From an uncultured Prevotellaceae bacterium (lineage in GTDB: Bacteria; Bacteroidota; Bacteroidia; Bacteroidales; Muribaculaceae), in contig CAMFSS010000023.1 in assembly GCA_945983195.1 (NCBI GenBank), positions 1 to 13,712 of the forward strand: a stretch of DNA of 13,712 bases. Reading direction: 5' to 3'. Below, piece by piece: positions 5,678-13,712 of this stretch. Below the pieces are notes generated by a model, which saw only the letters and a list, made by a program, of their open reading frames with translations, searched no databases and was not told where the DNA came from. Position 1 is the first letter of the stretch; every line of letters begins with the position of its first letter. A program made the position numbers and the translations under genes.

Positions 5678-7387
5678 TTAGCGGATAGCGAGCTTGAACG
5701 ACTTGGAGCCGACAGTGACCACATATACACCTGGCATTACGTCGCTGAGCGTGGTAGTGCCTTCGGCAGCTACTGCTGCGCGGAGCACTGTACCACTTGT
5801 TCCGATAAGTGCAATCTTGGCTCCAGCCTCGGCGGTAATGGCAATTGAGTTTCCAATTACTGCCACGCGAGTATCGCCATTGGCGGCAACGCCTTCTACT
5901 CCAACCTCGGTGATATCCATAAGATCGGTAGTGAGAATCAAGTCGGGGAAGGTGCTGTTGAGCATCACACACACCACATTGTCGAATGTGTTGAGGAACG
6001 TAGTGACGCCATTCTCGATGGTGTACTCAGTGCCCTCAAAGAGGTTTTCACCCTCAAGTTCGCCCTCCTCGTTGACGTAAGGCATATCGAGATACCAAGT
6101 GTAGTCGGTAGCCACACCACCCACTACAGCCTCACTGCTGAGGTCGACCTGACCCTCGCTCGGTGTGACATCGACAGGATACTGGCTGTGATACTGATAG
6201 AGAGCATAGCGCGACAGTACAGGAGGCAGCGTGCTGAAGCGGAAGTAATTGTGGTCGATTGAGAGTGCAATCAGCTTCGTCAGCTTATCCACATTGAGCG
6301 ATGTGAGGTAATTGTCGGCGAGAGTCAACTGTGCAAGATTAGGAGCACCGTCGAGGCTGATATTGGTGAATTTGTTGCCATTGAGGTAAAGCATCCACAA
6401 CGAATTGTTGTTGTTGAGCGTAATCGAAGTAAGCTGGTTGTTGGCAATTGAAGCAAGACCAAGACCGGGCACCTTGCTGAGGTCGATTGTCTTGAGCTTG
6501 TTGTCGATGAGGCTCAACTTATACAAGCTACTGAAATCGGTGAGGTCGAACGATGTGAAGTTGTTGCCGTCGAGCATCAGCTCACGGAGTTTGCCCGATT
6601 TAGGCAGAGTAATCGACGACAGACCTGCATTGCCGACGTTGATGCACACAGCGTCGGTAAGACCCGAACCGTCGAAAGATGAGAGTGAAGCCCCCCTCAT
6701 GCTGAACACCGTTATTTTCTCCGTAGGCTCATAGGTGTAGACGCCCACATTCTTCTTGCCCTGCGTTGTGGCAGTGAAGATGGAGTAGGTTGTGTGGAGC
6801 AGATACTGGGTGAAATTGCCGTCGCCGCTCCAGTCGATGTAGAGCGCAGTGCCGTCGGTAGCCGAAGCGAGCGAGAGGCTCACCTCCTCACCGGCAGTAG
6901 TAGTGGTGAACGATGCTATCAGATTAGACGGCATCGACGCAGCCTCAATCGTAGTGGTGGTGTAAGTGTTGTCGCCGGCAAAGTCGGGGAAGTAGGGGTG
7001 AGTCATGCTGCAATGCAGCTTCTTGCCAACCACAGGGTCGAGGAATCGGGTGTAGCCGGCAGAAATGGAGTAGTCGACACCCTCAGTGAGAGCATTTCCC
7101 TGCTCGTCGAGCCAAGTGAATGCGGTGTTCTGTCCGTCGATATCGCGCAACTGTACCGTAAGGTCGGCACACGGGCCCTTGGTGGCAATTGTGAGCGTGT
7201 TTTGCGGAGCATAGTCATAATTCTCCTCGGAGAGCAGTGCGCTGCGCTCAGGCAGGGTGCTCAGCGTGAAGTTGTTGTAGCTCAAGTTGAGTGCCTCGAT
7301 GTTGTTCTCCTCGGGCTGAATCCAGCTTGTCACCATATTGTTGGCGAAATTGAGCGACTTCAGTGCAGTGCAGTGAAGCACATTCAC
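5678..7387 (-). CDS. C-terminal half of LRR surface protein, with T9SS sorting signal (after an in-frame stop)
   Basis: Same reading frame as the preceding LRR gene at 7418-9376, separated only by a TAG. The frame is open from the codon after TAG (LNIANNLFTEV), so ATG 7385-7387 is simply the first methionine of the downstream part. With readthrough the whole protein would be 1,232 residues. This part finishes the second LRR array (CTALKSLNFANNMVT), carries an Ig-like stretch, a GDG-containing beta segment (YIDWSGDGNF), a third LRR array with the pattern LxxLxLxxNxL (LRELMLDGNNFTSFDL, LYKLSLIDNKLKTIDL, LWMLYLNGNKFTNISL) and another Ig-like stretch. It ends in a type A T9SS sorting domain (GTTTLSDVMPGVYVVTVGSKSFKL). 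It has no signal peptide, so it could not be exported if translated alone. Function unknown; LRR proteins of this type bind proteins or host matrix at the surface. Confidence 0.75.
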   Translation of the reverse strand: MNVLHCTALKSLNFANNMVTSWIQPEENNIEALNLSYNNFTLSTLPERSALLSEENYDYAPQNTLTIATKGPCADLTVQLRDIDGQNTAFTWLDEQGNALTEGVDYSISAGYTRFLDPVVGKKLHCSMTHPYFPDFAGDNTYTTTTIEAASMPSNLIASFTTTTAGEEVSLSLASATDGTALYIDWSGDGNFTQYLLHTTYSIFTATTQGKKNVGVYTYEPTEKITVFSMRGASLSSFDGSGLTDAVCINVGNAGLSSITLPKSGKLRELMLDGNNFTSFDLTDFSSLYKLSLIDNKLKTIDLSKVPGLGLASIANNQLTSITLNNNNSLWMLYLNGNKFTNISLDGAPNLAQLTLADNYLTSLNVDKLTKLIALSIDHNYFRFSTLPPVLSRYALYQYHSQYPVDVTPSEGQVDLSSEAVVGGVATDYTWYLDMPYVNEEGELEGENLFEGTEYTIENGVTTFLNTFDNVVCVMLNSTFPDLILTTDLMDITEVGVEGVAANGDTRVAVIGNSIAITAEAGAKIALIGTSGTVLRAAVAAEGTTTLSDVMPGVYVVTVGSKSFKLAIR

Positions 7388-7417
7388 CTCAGTGAACAGG
7401 TTGTTGGCGATGTTCAG

Positions 7418-7420
7418 CTA
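7418..7420 (-). other. In-frame amber (TAG) codon inside the LRR gene
   Basis: Codon 653 of the LRR reading frame, in the context ATC GAG TAG CTG AAC. Both sides encode continuous LRR sequence. A CAG-to-TAG change is the simplest single-base origin. The base after the stop is C, which in several systems favours readthrough. Confidence 0.85.
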
Positions 7421-9376
7421 CTCGATGTAGTCGGCATCAGAGAAGTCAAGCTCTGCAATACGGTTGTAGCTCAAATCCACGCGGCGAAGCATTGCGAGAG
7501 TAGAGAACTCGATGCTGCTGATTGCATTGTGGCTCAGATTAAGGTCGGTGAGGAAATTCTTGTTGAATTGCTCGGTAAGACCTGTGAGCTTGAACGATGT
7601 GAGGTTGTTGTCTGAAAGGTCAAGCTGCTTGAGGCAGCGGTTGCGGTCGAGGTTGATGGCATAGAGTCCGGCTCCTGCCACTGTGAGCCTGTTGAGCGAC
7701 TGGCATGCGGTGCAGTCGTAAGAATACATCACACTCCCCTCGGCGGCAAAGCCTGTCGGCTCTACGCCGTCGGCGCAGTAAACTGCCATTGAGCTATAGC
7801 CTGCACGGTTGCCGGTGATGTTTGGCGATGCAGGAATCTCCGAAGTGGTCACGTCAAACGGAACAAGCGTACCATCGCCGAAGTCGATAAACACCTGCTT
7901 AGGATCTTCGGGAGTAGCACCTGCCACACCCACTGAGAAGCTCATTCCGGTGCCGGGAGCGGCGGCAGGCGAGAAGTCGATGAGTTTGCTCGGCTTGCCG
8001 TAGTCGGCTGCGCTCTTCACCTTGAACTTGGTGGTGCAGAGTGTCATGTTCGGGAACTCGTCGCAAGTGAAAGCGAGCATAAGGCTGTCGGTAACCAGCT
8101 CCTTGATGGTGACAATGCCATTCTCGAATGAGTAGTAGCTCGCATCGAGCACGTTGTAGCTGTCGGGAGTGTCGGCTGGAATCGAGTAGAGAGTGCAATA
8201 TGATGGAATGTCGTCGCGGAGAACGCGGCTGCTGAGGTCGATTTGCGCTCCCACGGGGTAGGATTTTGCAATCTCCATGGGTCGCTGCTCATATTCATAC
8301 TCGTCCCAAGTGCCCGGATCGAAGGGCAGAGTGGCAAAGTCCATGCAGTTCTGCTGAATCTTCACGGTGAAAAGTGCCGGGTTCTGGCTCAAGTCGAGTT
8401 TGCTGATGTAGTTGTTGTTGGCATAAATCTTCATGAGGTCGGGGCAACCGGTCACATCAAGCTCGGTGAGGTTGTTGTTTGAGCAGAAGAGATACACCAG
8501 TGCAGGGTTGTTGGTAAGGTCGAGCTTCGAGATTTTCACGTCGGTATAGAACGAGCCGCTCTCGTGCGAGCAGTAGAGCTGTTGCAGCTTGGTGTTGTTG
8601 CTCAAGTCAAGCTCCTTCACACCGGTGTCGCTCACGTTGAGGATAAGCAGCTCGGGGTTTTGGCTCACGTCGATGCTCTGAATGTGAGTCAAGTCGGCGG
8701 TGAGGCGCAGCAGCTTGGGGCAGCCGGTGGGGTCGAGCGACTTAATGCCCATGTTGTGGTAGAAATCCACCGACATAAGGTTGGGATAGTCCGACATATT
8801 GAAATTCGGATCCATGTGCTCGATTATGCTAAGCTCCAGAATCGTAAGGTTGGGCTTGTTTGCGCCGATAATGAGCGGCGTAGCCTCGGTAAATTCGTTG
8901 TCACTGATGTAGATAGCCTTTAGGTTGGTGTTGGGAGTGAGGTCAAGGCTTTTCAGCTCATTGTGGTTCATGCTGAGAATGCCGAGGTTAGTGCATTTCG
9001 AGAGGTCGATCTCGGTGATTGCACAGCCGTCGCCATTGAAGTAGTCGATGACTTCGGGATTGTCGCAGTAGATTTTCACAATTCCCTCCTTCGACACCGT
9101 ACATGGAATGACAGTGCCGTCAATACCCTGGTTCTCAGTGTCGTAGAAAGACTCTTTGAGTTCATACTCAATTTTGCCGAAACCGCAGTCCACATCAACA
9201 TACTGTTCGGCAGTATTTGCTCCAATCATCAGATTGAATACATTTTGTGCGCCATCGTTGGCGTATGCGTTGGTTTTGATTACGATTGCCGGCTCGTCGG
9301 AGCTTTGTGCACTTGCCGAGAATCCGCAGGCAAGGGCAATCATCATCGCAACGTAGCGATTGAAAATTGTTTTCAT
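7418..9376 (-). CDS. N-terminal half of leucine-rich repeat exported protein (ends at in-frame TAG)
   Basis: 652 residues. A Sec signal peptide (MKTIFNRYVAMMIALACGFS, likely cut after ASA at 23) is followed by a beta-rich domain and LRR array 1 (about 119-347) with units such as LTELDVTGCPDLMKIYANNN and LDLSQNPAL. Then come an Ig-like stretch (about 350-455), a second beta segment containing FIDFGDG (about 496-502) and the start of LRR array 2 (from about 560). The protein stops at residue 652 in the middle of a repeat (LDFSDADYIE). As translated it lacks the T9SS sorting tail that is found in the downstream half, so it would reach the periplasm but not be displayed at the surface in the normal way. 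The start codon is 23 nt after the stop of the S8 protease gene, so the two are probably one operon. Confidence 0.82.
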   Translation of the reverse strand: MKTIFNRYVAMMIALACGFSASAQSSDEPAIVIKTNAYANDGAQNVFNLMIGANTAEQYVDVDCGFGKIEYELKESFYDTENQGIDGTVIPCTVSKEGIVKIYCDNPEVIDYFNGDGCAITEIDLSKCTNLGILSMNHNELKSLDLTPNTNLKAIYISDNEFTEATPLIIGANKPNLTILELSIIEHMDPNFNMSDYPNLMSVDFYHNMGIKSLDPTGCPKLLRLTADLTHIQSIDVSQNPELLILNVSDTGVKELDLSNNTKLQQLYCSHESGSFYTDVKISKLDLTNNPALVYLFCSNNNLTELDVTGCPDLMKIYANNNYISKLDLSQNPALFTVKIQQNCMDFATLPFDPGTWDEYEYEQRPMEIAKSYPVGAQIDLSSRVLRDDIPSYCTLYSIPADTPDSYNVLDASYYSFENGIVTIKELVTDSLMLAFTCDEFPNMTLCTTKFKVKSAADYGKPSKLIDFSPAAAPGTGMSFSVGVAGATPEDPKQVFIDFGDGTLVPFDVTTSEIPASPNITGNRAGYSSMAVYCADGVEPTGFAAEGSVMYSYDCTACQSLNRLTVAGAGLYAINLDRNRCLKQLDLSDNNLTSFKLTGLTEQFNKNFLTDLNLSHNAISSIEFSTLAMLRRVDLSYNRIAELDFSDADYIE

Positions 9377-9399
9377 TCTAAAAATATCTTTATAAGTGG

Positions 9400-11688
9400 T
9401 TATTTTACTATAAATTTCTGCGATTGGTTGTTGACCTTGATGATGTAGCAGCCGGGGGCAAGGCTTGAAGCGTCGATGCCGATTTCATCGCCTGCGGCTG
9501 CGGCATGGAGCACAAGTTGTCCGCCGATTGAGTAGACGGCAGCATCAATCTTCTGCTGTCCGCCCACGAATGCGGTGAAGTGGCGGCCGTCGGTGCTGCT
9601 GAGCATAAGGCGGCTGTTGCGGTCGGCATCGAGGGTTGCAACGCCGACAGAGCGGCGAATCACCTCCTTCAGTCCGGCGTAGGCATCGAATTTTCCTGCG
9701 CCCCACTGCACGGCATTTCCGGCAAGCACTTCATCGTCCTTCACGGCTGTAGCGTTGATAATGTCCTTCACATCGTCGACGGTGAGCGTCGGGTCGGCTT
9801 CAAGCCACAGGGCTATTCCGCCAGCCACCACAGGGCTTGCCATCGACGTTCCGAACGACTGGTGCCAGTAGTTGTTGCGATTGCTTTCGACAAGTTTTGC
9901 CTGAAATTCGGAATTGGTCATGGGATAGTTGGGATCCTCACAGTAGTACATGCTGCTTGATGAGATAACAGTGGTGCCCGGAGCGCAGACATGCGGAAGC
10001 TGTCGGCCGTCGGCAAGCGTACCCCACGACGAGAAGCCGGAGATTTTGCCCACAGGATATACACCCTGAAAGCTGTACTGGTGACCGTCGAGCGACGGCC
10101 ATTGCTGGCGGCTGTTGTATGAACCCACCACAATCACATTGTTGGCGGTAGCCATGTTGCTCACCGAGCCGTCGGCAGAGCCGGTATCCCAGCCTGCAAT
10201 GTCGAGGCTTGAATATTGCGAGTATGCACCGTCGCAGTAGCAGTCGACGCGCTGCCCTTCAGCACCCTCAACCACAAATCCGAGCACATAGTTGCCATCG
10301 GCATTAGTGTCCTGGTTGTCCTCCACCATGTAGTCGATGAGCACATAGTAGCGTCCGTTATCCTCATCAATCATCGAGCCCATGCCGATGTAGCCATTGA
10401 ATGCCTTTGTGAAATTCACATGGCTCAAATCGCCGTCCAGGGCATATTCGGGCGACGAATAGTAGGTTGAAGCACCGTCGGTGTTCTCGCTTATGGGCAG
10501 TTCGAAGATAGTTGTGCCGCGCTTCTTGTTGTAGACCACAGCTTTTATCGTAAATTCCGATGCATCGGCACTGTAGGCGTAGATTTGACCGTAGCGCAAG
10601 TGGTTGTAATCCGATACGTTGTCGAGGCTGGTGATGAAAGTCTTGGTCTGTGTGTCGCCGGCAGTAAATTCCTTTGAAAGCACCACATTCTCGTCGCCTG
10701 AGTTGCCCGATGCTATGCAGATGATAGCCTCCTGGGCTGCAAGTGCAAGATATTGGCAAATAATGCTTGAGCCGTCGTGCGGGCCCGAGTTGTTTCCGAG
10801 CGAGAGGTTGATTACGGCAGGCTTGTTGTTGTAGTAGCGGTAGTCGAGTATTCCCTCCAGACCGTAGGCGATAAACACGTCGGCAAGCGTGCCGCACGAT
10901 GCCACGATGGTGGAATTGGGAGCCATGCCATAGTAGGGGTTGGCAGCCTGCACCACTTCAGCCTGCCACTCGTTCTTGTTGCGTGCGAGTGTCAGGTCGC
11001 CCTTGTAGCCCCCTGCCATGATGCCCAGCGTATGTGTGCCGTGGAACGACTCCTCGGTGTCGGTCGTGAAGTTGGCAAGTTTCTCGGGCGTGTAGTATTC
11101 GTCGATTTTATAGCCTTGCGAGTTGGTACTCGTGGTGTAGATATGTGTGAGATATGCTATGCGGCTGTTGCCGTCGGCATCCTTAAAGTTGATATGGTTG
11201 GGGTCAAGACCGCCATCTACGATTCCCGTCACCACGCCTTGCCCGGTGTAGGCTTTGGGCAGGTCGGCACCTTGGTGAATCTTGTCGGCACCGGTGATTT
11301 CGCGCACCACGTCCATCATGGGCTGCACTGTGCGCGACAGCTCCACGCGCTTCACTGCCGGGAGCTCGGCGATGCGCTCAACATCGGCAATTGGCATAGC
11401 CACAATGGCTATGTCGCCGCGCTGTCGCAGCACTGTCACGCCTTCATCGGCAAGACTTTCGGCTGTTGCGCCGGCATTGAGCTGAATGAAACCTGTGATG
11501 TGAGTGGCCTGTGCACCGGCAGTCTTCTTGATTGACTTCGTGCGCGGGTCGGCACTAATTTTGGCTATTGCACTGCGCTCATTGCGCAGAATTGAGCGGC
11601 TTTGCAAGTCGAGTTTCGACTGTGCTGTCATCGAAGCGCCGGCAATGGCTGCCACAATGAGTAGAGAGCTTAGACGATGTCTGTTCAT
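9400..11688 (-). CDS. S8 family (subtilisin-like) serine protease, T9SS cargo
   Basis: 762 residues. N-terminal signal peptide (MNRHRLSSLLIVAAIAGASM then TAQ), a propeptide/inhibitor-like region (about 25-120, ITGFIQLNAGATAESLADEG and VERIAELPAVKRVELSR), then the peptidase S8 domain. The catalytic triad is complete: Asp158 in GIVDGGLDPNH, His216 in SFHGTHTLGIMAGG, Ser615 in FGTSMASPVVAGG; the oxyanion Asn is Asn329 in IASGNSG. A long insert (about 335-545) separates the Asn from the Ser block, as in many Bacteroidales S8 enzymes. The C-terminus ends with a beta domain and a T9SS sorting signal (SSLAPGCYIIKVNNQSQKFI). It would degrade proteins or peptides at the cell surface or outside the cell; the substrate is unknown. 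First gene of the protease-LRR pair. No clear promoter box was found upstream, although the region is AT-rich. Confidence 0.9.
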   Translation of the reverse strand: MNRHRLSSLLIVAAIAGASMTAQSKLDLQSRSILRNERSAIAKISADPRTKSIKKTAGAQATHITGFIQLNAGATAESLADEGVTVLRQRGDIAIVAMPIADVERIAELPAVKRVELSRTVQPMMDVVREITGADKIHQGADLPKAYTGQGVVTGIVDGGLDPNHINFKDADGNSRIAYLTHIYTTSTNSQGYKIDEYYTPEKLANFTTDTEESFHGTHTLGIMAGGYKGDLTLARNKNEWQAEVVQAANPYYGMAPNSTIVASCGTLADVFIAYGLEGILDYRYYNNKPAVINLSLGNNSGPHDGSSIICQYLALAAQEAIICIASGNSGDENVVLSKEFTAGDTQTKTFITSLDNVSDYNHLRYGQIYAYSADASEFTIKAVVYNKKRGTTIFELPISENTDGASTYYSSPEYALDGDLSHVNFTKAFNGYIGMGSMIDEDNGRYYVLIDYMVEDNQDTNADGNYVLGFVVEGAEGQRVDCYCDGAYSQYSSLDIAGWDTGSADGSVSNMATANNVIVVGSYNSRQQWPSLDGHQYSFQGVYPVGKISGFSSWGTLADGRQLPHVCAPGTTVISSSSMYYCEDPNYPMTNSEFQAKLVESNRNNYWHQSFGTSMASPVVAGGIALWLEADPTLTVDDVKDIINATAVKDDEVLAGNAVQWGAGKFDAYAGLKEVIRRSVGVATLDADRNSRLMLSSTDGRHFTAFVGGQQKIDAAVYSIGGQLVLHAAAAGDEIGIDASSLAPGCYIIKVNNQSQKFIVK

Positions 11689-11860
11689 TTTTCAGTAAGT
11701 TGTTGTTCAACAAAAAAAGTGTTTGTTGTGTAGCGTTTAATATATTATTTATGTTATGTAAGTTTGATTCAATCTTTGTCTTTTTGCAGTTGTTGATTCA
11801 GCGTTTACCGGCAATGTTGTGATTGTTGTGTCAGTATCAAATAAAGAATCTTTAGAAAAG

Positions 11861-11912
11861 AATTCAGTTGCCGGACGGCAAACCATGAGGCTTAACCTCC
11901 GACAACTGAATT
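11861..11912 (-). terminator. Branched hairpin with U-rich tail
   Basis: AATTCAGTTG (11861-11870) pairs with CAACTGAATT (11903-11912). On the minus-strand RNA the stem extends to 14 pairs with one U-G wobble (AAUUCAGUUGUCGG with CCGGCAACUGAAUU). A small GAGG/CCTC hairpin (11887-11899) sits in the loop. The sequence after it on the minus strand is CTTTTCT, as expected for an intrinsic terminator. Confidence 0.65.
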
Positions 11913-11926
11913 AATCTTATCGTTTT

Positions 11927-11970
11927 CCATGTGAGAGGCTCACACGCTGCGTGTGCAGCCTCTCACATGG
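11927..11970 (-). terminator. Strong perfect hairpin after the T9SS cargo gene
   Basis: CCATGTGAGAGGCT (11927-11940) pairs with AGCCTCTCACATGG (11957-11970), and inside it CACACG pairs with CGTGTG. It lies 24 bases past the stop codon at 11995. It lacks a U-run on the minus strand, so it may protect the 3' end or act together with the next hairpin. Confidence 0.65.
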
Positions 11971-11994
11971 GTTGTTTGTCAATGTGTGTGGCAA

Positions 11995-13712
11995 TTACTT
12001 GCGAACCACCTTCTTCTGGTTACCTACGATGTAGAAGCCTGTTCCGAGAGCCTCAATCTGCTCAGGAGTAGCGTTCTTGATGAGGAGCATACCCTGTGCG
12101 TTGTAGACGTTCTTCGGAGCATTTGCGTCGGCACCGATAAGCTCTGCACCGGTTGTGCCGGCTACGACCTTGATTGTGGCGTCGCCTGTCAGCTTCACTG
12201 TGTAAGAGCCGTCCTCGTTAGGAAGAACTACCGATTCACCCTCAGATACGCTTACTGCACCGGTGATGTCGATTTGAGTACCCTCGAAGTCGCTGATTCC
12301 ATTCTGCCAGTCGGCAACCTCAGTGAAGAGATCCTTCACTACGCTGATGTTCTCAGCAGCACCTTCAACCTCGAATGTTGCAGTGTAAGTAGCAGGAGCG
12401 GCAGTAGTGTAAGCCTTAATTACGTCACCGTCCTCAACTGTTATGTATGCCGATGTGCCATTCTCATACTTCGGAGCAACTTTCTCTCCATTGCGATAAA
12501 GGTTGAATGAAGTAATCAAGCTCCAGTTGTTGTCATAACCTGTCCAACTGAAATAGAAGTCGTTGTCACCATCGCAGAACGGAACTACATTGTAGCCGGT
12601 AGCAACCTCTGGCTTGCCGTAGTCAGAACGCTGGAAGTAGAAGTACATCGTGGGAGCAGCCTCCATATTGTCGATATAGTAAACGAAATTCTTGTCGCGA
12701 ACGATCTCAGCCACGCGGATTACAACTTCGTCATTAGCCTTGAGGTCATAGAGCGAAATGCCATAACCATAGTCGCTGCGTTCTTCACCATTCACTGTGA
12801 AAGTGATGTAGTAGTATGCAGGGTCTTTTTCAACTACTGCCATACAGTTGTTCTCTGAAATCTCAACCACATTGACACCGCTTACAAGTTCCACAACGTC
12901 GTTCTGTGATGCGTAGCCGCGATAGAATGTGATGTGCTCAGGATCGTCGATATCAACTGTGATGTTGAATGTACCGTAGGGGTGAGCTGCAACAGTTATT
13001 TCAGTAGGCTCAGCAGCAATGAACTGAATGTAGTTGGGTTGTGTCTGATTTACGCCATTAAGAGCAACTGACTCTACATAGTATTTCTCAACGTTGAGAG
13101 AAACACGAACAACCGAACCGGCCTGTGCCTCAAAGCCTGCACCCGGATTCTCTACATCAACATTGTCAATTGATGCGCTTTCGAGAACGTCCTCAAAGCC
13201 CTCGGGAAGAACGAATGTGATAGGATACTTCTCATCGGGGAAGTTAGCCTGAACCTCAAATACGTCGCCATCGGCAATCTCAGAAGCAAATTCTGTTTCA
13301 CCGGCAGGCACAGCCTCACCGTTTCTTGTGACCTTGTAGAGCATTTTAGTCCAGTAGTCAACGTGCATGAAAGCTACAGCAGTCTCATTCTCAGGGTCAA
13401 AGAGTATTTCGTTCTCATTCTCGCTGAGTGTAACAGCACGGTAAGAATTGAGGAACTGCATTTTTACAATTGAAGGATCGTCGACATTGACATAGATTGT
13501 ACCGGTATACACCTCAGCTTCGGGGATTGTGGTGATGTCGACCACTTTTCCTTCATCACTTGAATAAACCCAAGCGTAGTCCGACTTAACACGGCTTGAG
13601 ATTGGATAGTCACCCCACATAACCTTAACGCGCAGATAACCATCGACCGCCTCGGAATTATGCATCTGATATTTAGGTGCTTTTATTCGGTTCAGACCGG
13701 CACCCAGACCAC
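11995..13712 (-). CDS. Modular beta-rich exported protein with T9SS sorting signal (5' end outside window)
   Basis: About 571 residues are visible. The frame is open to the right edge (GLGAGLNRIKAPKYQ precedes the ATG at 13665), so that ATG is probably internal and the N-terminus, with any signal peptide, is missing. I recognise no named family. The visible part is acidic, beta-rich and built of related modules: the stretch from GTIYVNVDDPSIVKM through VTRNGEAVPAG to IADGDVFEVQANF is echoed by GTFNITVDIDDPEHITF through FTVNGEERSDYG to LKANDEVVIRV, and part of it again by FNLYRNGEKVAP to VEDGDVIKAYT. It ends with a T9SS type A sorting signal (NVYNAQGMLLIKNATPEQIE then GTGFYIVGNQKKVV). It is likely a cell-surface or secreted structural or binding protein. 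Two hairpins follow the stop codon, so it is transcribed separately from the protease-LRR pair. Confidence 0.8.
   Translation of the reverse strand, partial: GLGAGLNRIKAPKYQMHNSEAVDGYLRVKVMWGDYPISSRVKSDYAWVYSSDEGKVVDITTIPEAEVYTGTIYVNVDDPSIVKMQFLNSYRAVTLSENENEILFDPENETAVAFMHVDYWTKMLYKVTRNGEAVPAGETEFASEIADGDVFEVQANFPDEKYPITFVLPEGFEDVLESASIDNVDVENPGAGFEAQAGSVVRVSLNVEKYYVESVALNGVNQTQPNYIQFIAAEPTEITVAAHPYGTFNITVDIDDPEHITFYRGYASQNDVVELVSGVNVVEISENNCMAVVEKDPAYYYITFTVNGEERSDYGYGISLYDLKANDEVVIRVAEIVRDKNFVYYIDNMEAAPTMYFYFQRSDYGKPEVATGYNVVPFCDGDNDFYFSWTGYDNNWSLITSFNLYRNGEKVAPKYENGTSAYITVEDGDVIKAYTTAAPATYTATFEVEGAAENISVVKDLFTEVADWQNGISDFEGTQIDITGAVSVSEGESVVLPNEDGSYTVKLTGDATIKVVAGTTGAELIGADANAPKNVYNAQGMLLIKNATPEQIEALGTGFYIVGNQKKVVRK

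Larger units (their letters stand above)
11689..11994. other. 306-bp intergenic region with two hairpins
   Basis: The right part (11861-11970) holds two stem-loops after the gene ending at 11995. The left part (11689-11860) is AT-rich and must hold the promoter of the S8 protease gene, but I see no exact TAnnTTTG box. A small inverted repeat, TTGTTG-TT-CAACAA, lies around 11699-11712, just before the protease ribosome-binding region. No ORF of note. Confidence 0.6.

Noticed and set aside
6794..7615. A 273-codon plus-strand open frame opposite the LRR gene
   Set aside because: Its frame mirrors the repeated codons of the LRR gene and it crosses the LRR stop region. The product is biased in Val, Glu and Leu with no domain, and the minus-strand frame has a signal peptide, repeats and a sorting tail.
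10777..11535. A 252-codon plus-strand open frame opposite the S8 protease
   Set aside because: The opposite strand has a complete subtilisin catalytic triad. This frame is a shadow with no recognisable domain.
1..13712. CRISPR arrays, tRNA or rRNA genes, phage attachment sites
   Set aside because: No regularly spaced repeats, cloverleaf-like sequence or rRNA-like stretch was seen on either strand.

Overview
The window looks like a gut Bacteroidales chromosome, with a Muribaculaceae- or Prevotella-like member my best guess. The evidence is three large exported proteins, two with recognisable signal peptides, that all end in a type IX secretion (T9SS/Por) C-terminal sorting signal. A Bacteroidetes-type -7 box (TAnnTTTG) lies before one gene, and the IS families and the DUF234-type ATPase are typical of the group. 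No rRNA, tRNA or CRISPR array is visible. All intact genes except the transposases lie on the minus strand.

Positions 1-817 are transposon debris. They hold the 3' part of an IS1634-family transposase that runs in from the left edge, joined directly to a 101-bp fragment of an IS982-family transposase gene. Positions 818-2909 are AT-rich and hold the most interesting part: a two-gene minus-strand operon of a macro-TIR fusion protein followed, 10 nt later, by a TIR protein with a C-terminal multi-helix membrane domain. Both TIR domains keep the glutamate expected for NAD+ cleavage. The domains are those of Thoeris-like NAD-signalling antiphage immunity but in a different arrangement, so I infer a candidate defence module. 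Positions 2916-3947 are a complete but dead IS982 copy (frameshift plus loss of the first catalytic Asp). It ends 6 bp from the start codon of the macro-TIR gene and is in the same orientation as the IS982 fragment on the other side of the operon.

Positions 4028-5473 encode an AAA-type ATPase with a C-terminal PD-(D/E)XK-like region (PF01637/DUF234 type), with its own promoter box. Positions 5678-11688 hold a probable operon for envelope proteins: an S8 subtilisin-like protease, then 23 nt later a giant 1,232-residue leucine-rich repeat protein. The LRR gene is interrupted once by an in-frame TAG; the frame is open on both sides, so this is a recent nonsense mutation, a readthrough site or an assembly error. 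The stop separates the signal peptide from the T9SS sorting signal. A 306-bp gap with two strong hairpins follows. From 11995 to the right edge lies a 5'-truncated gene for another modular T9SS cargo protein. The secreted cluster is visibly more GC-rich than the TIR operon, in keeping with the TIR/IS segment being acquired DNA.
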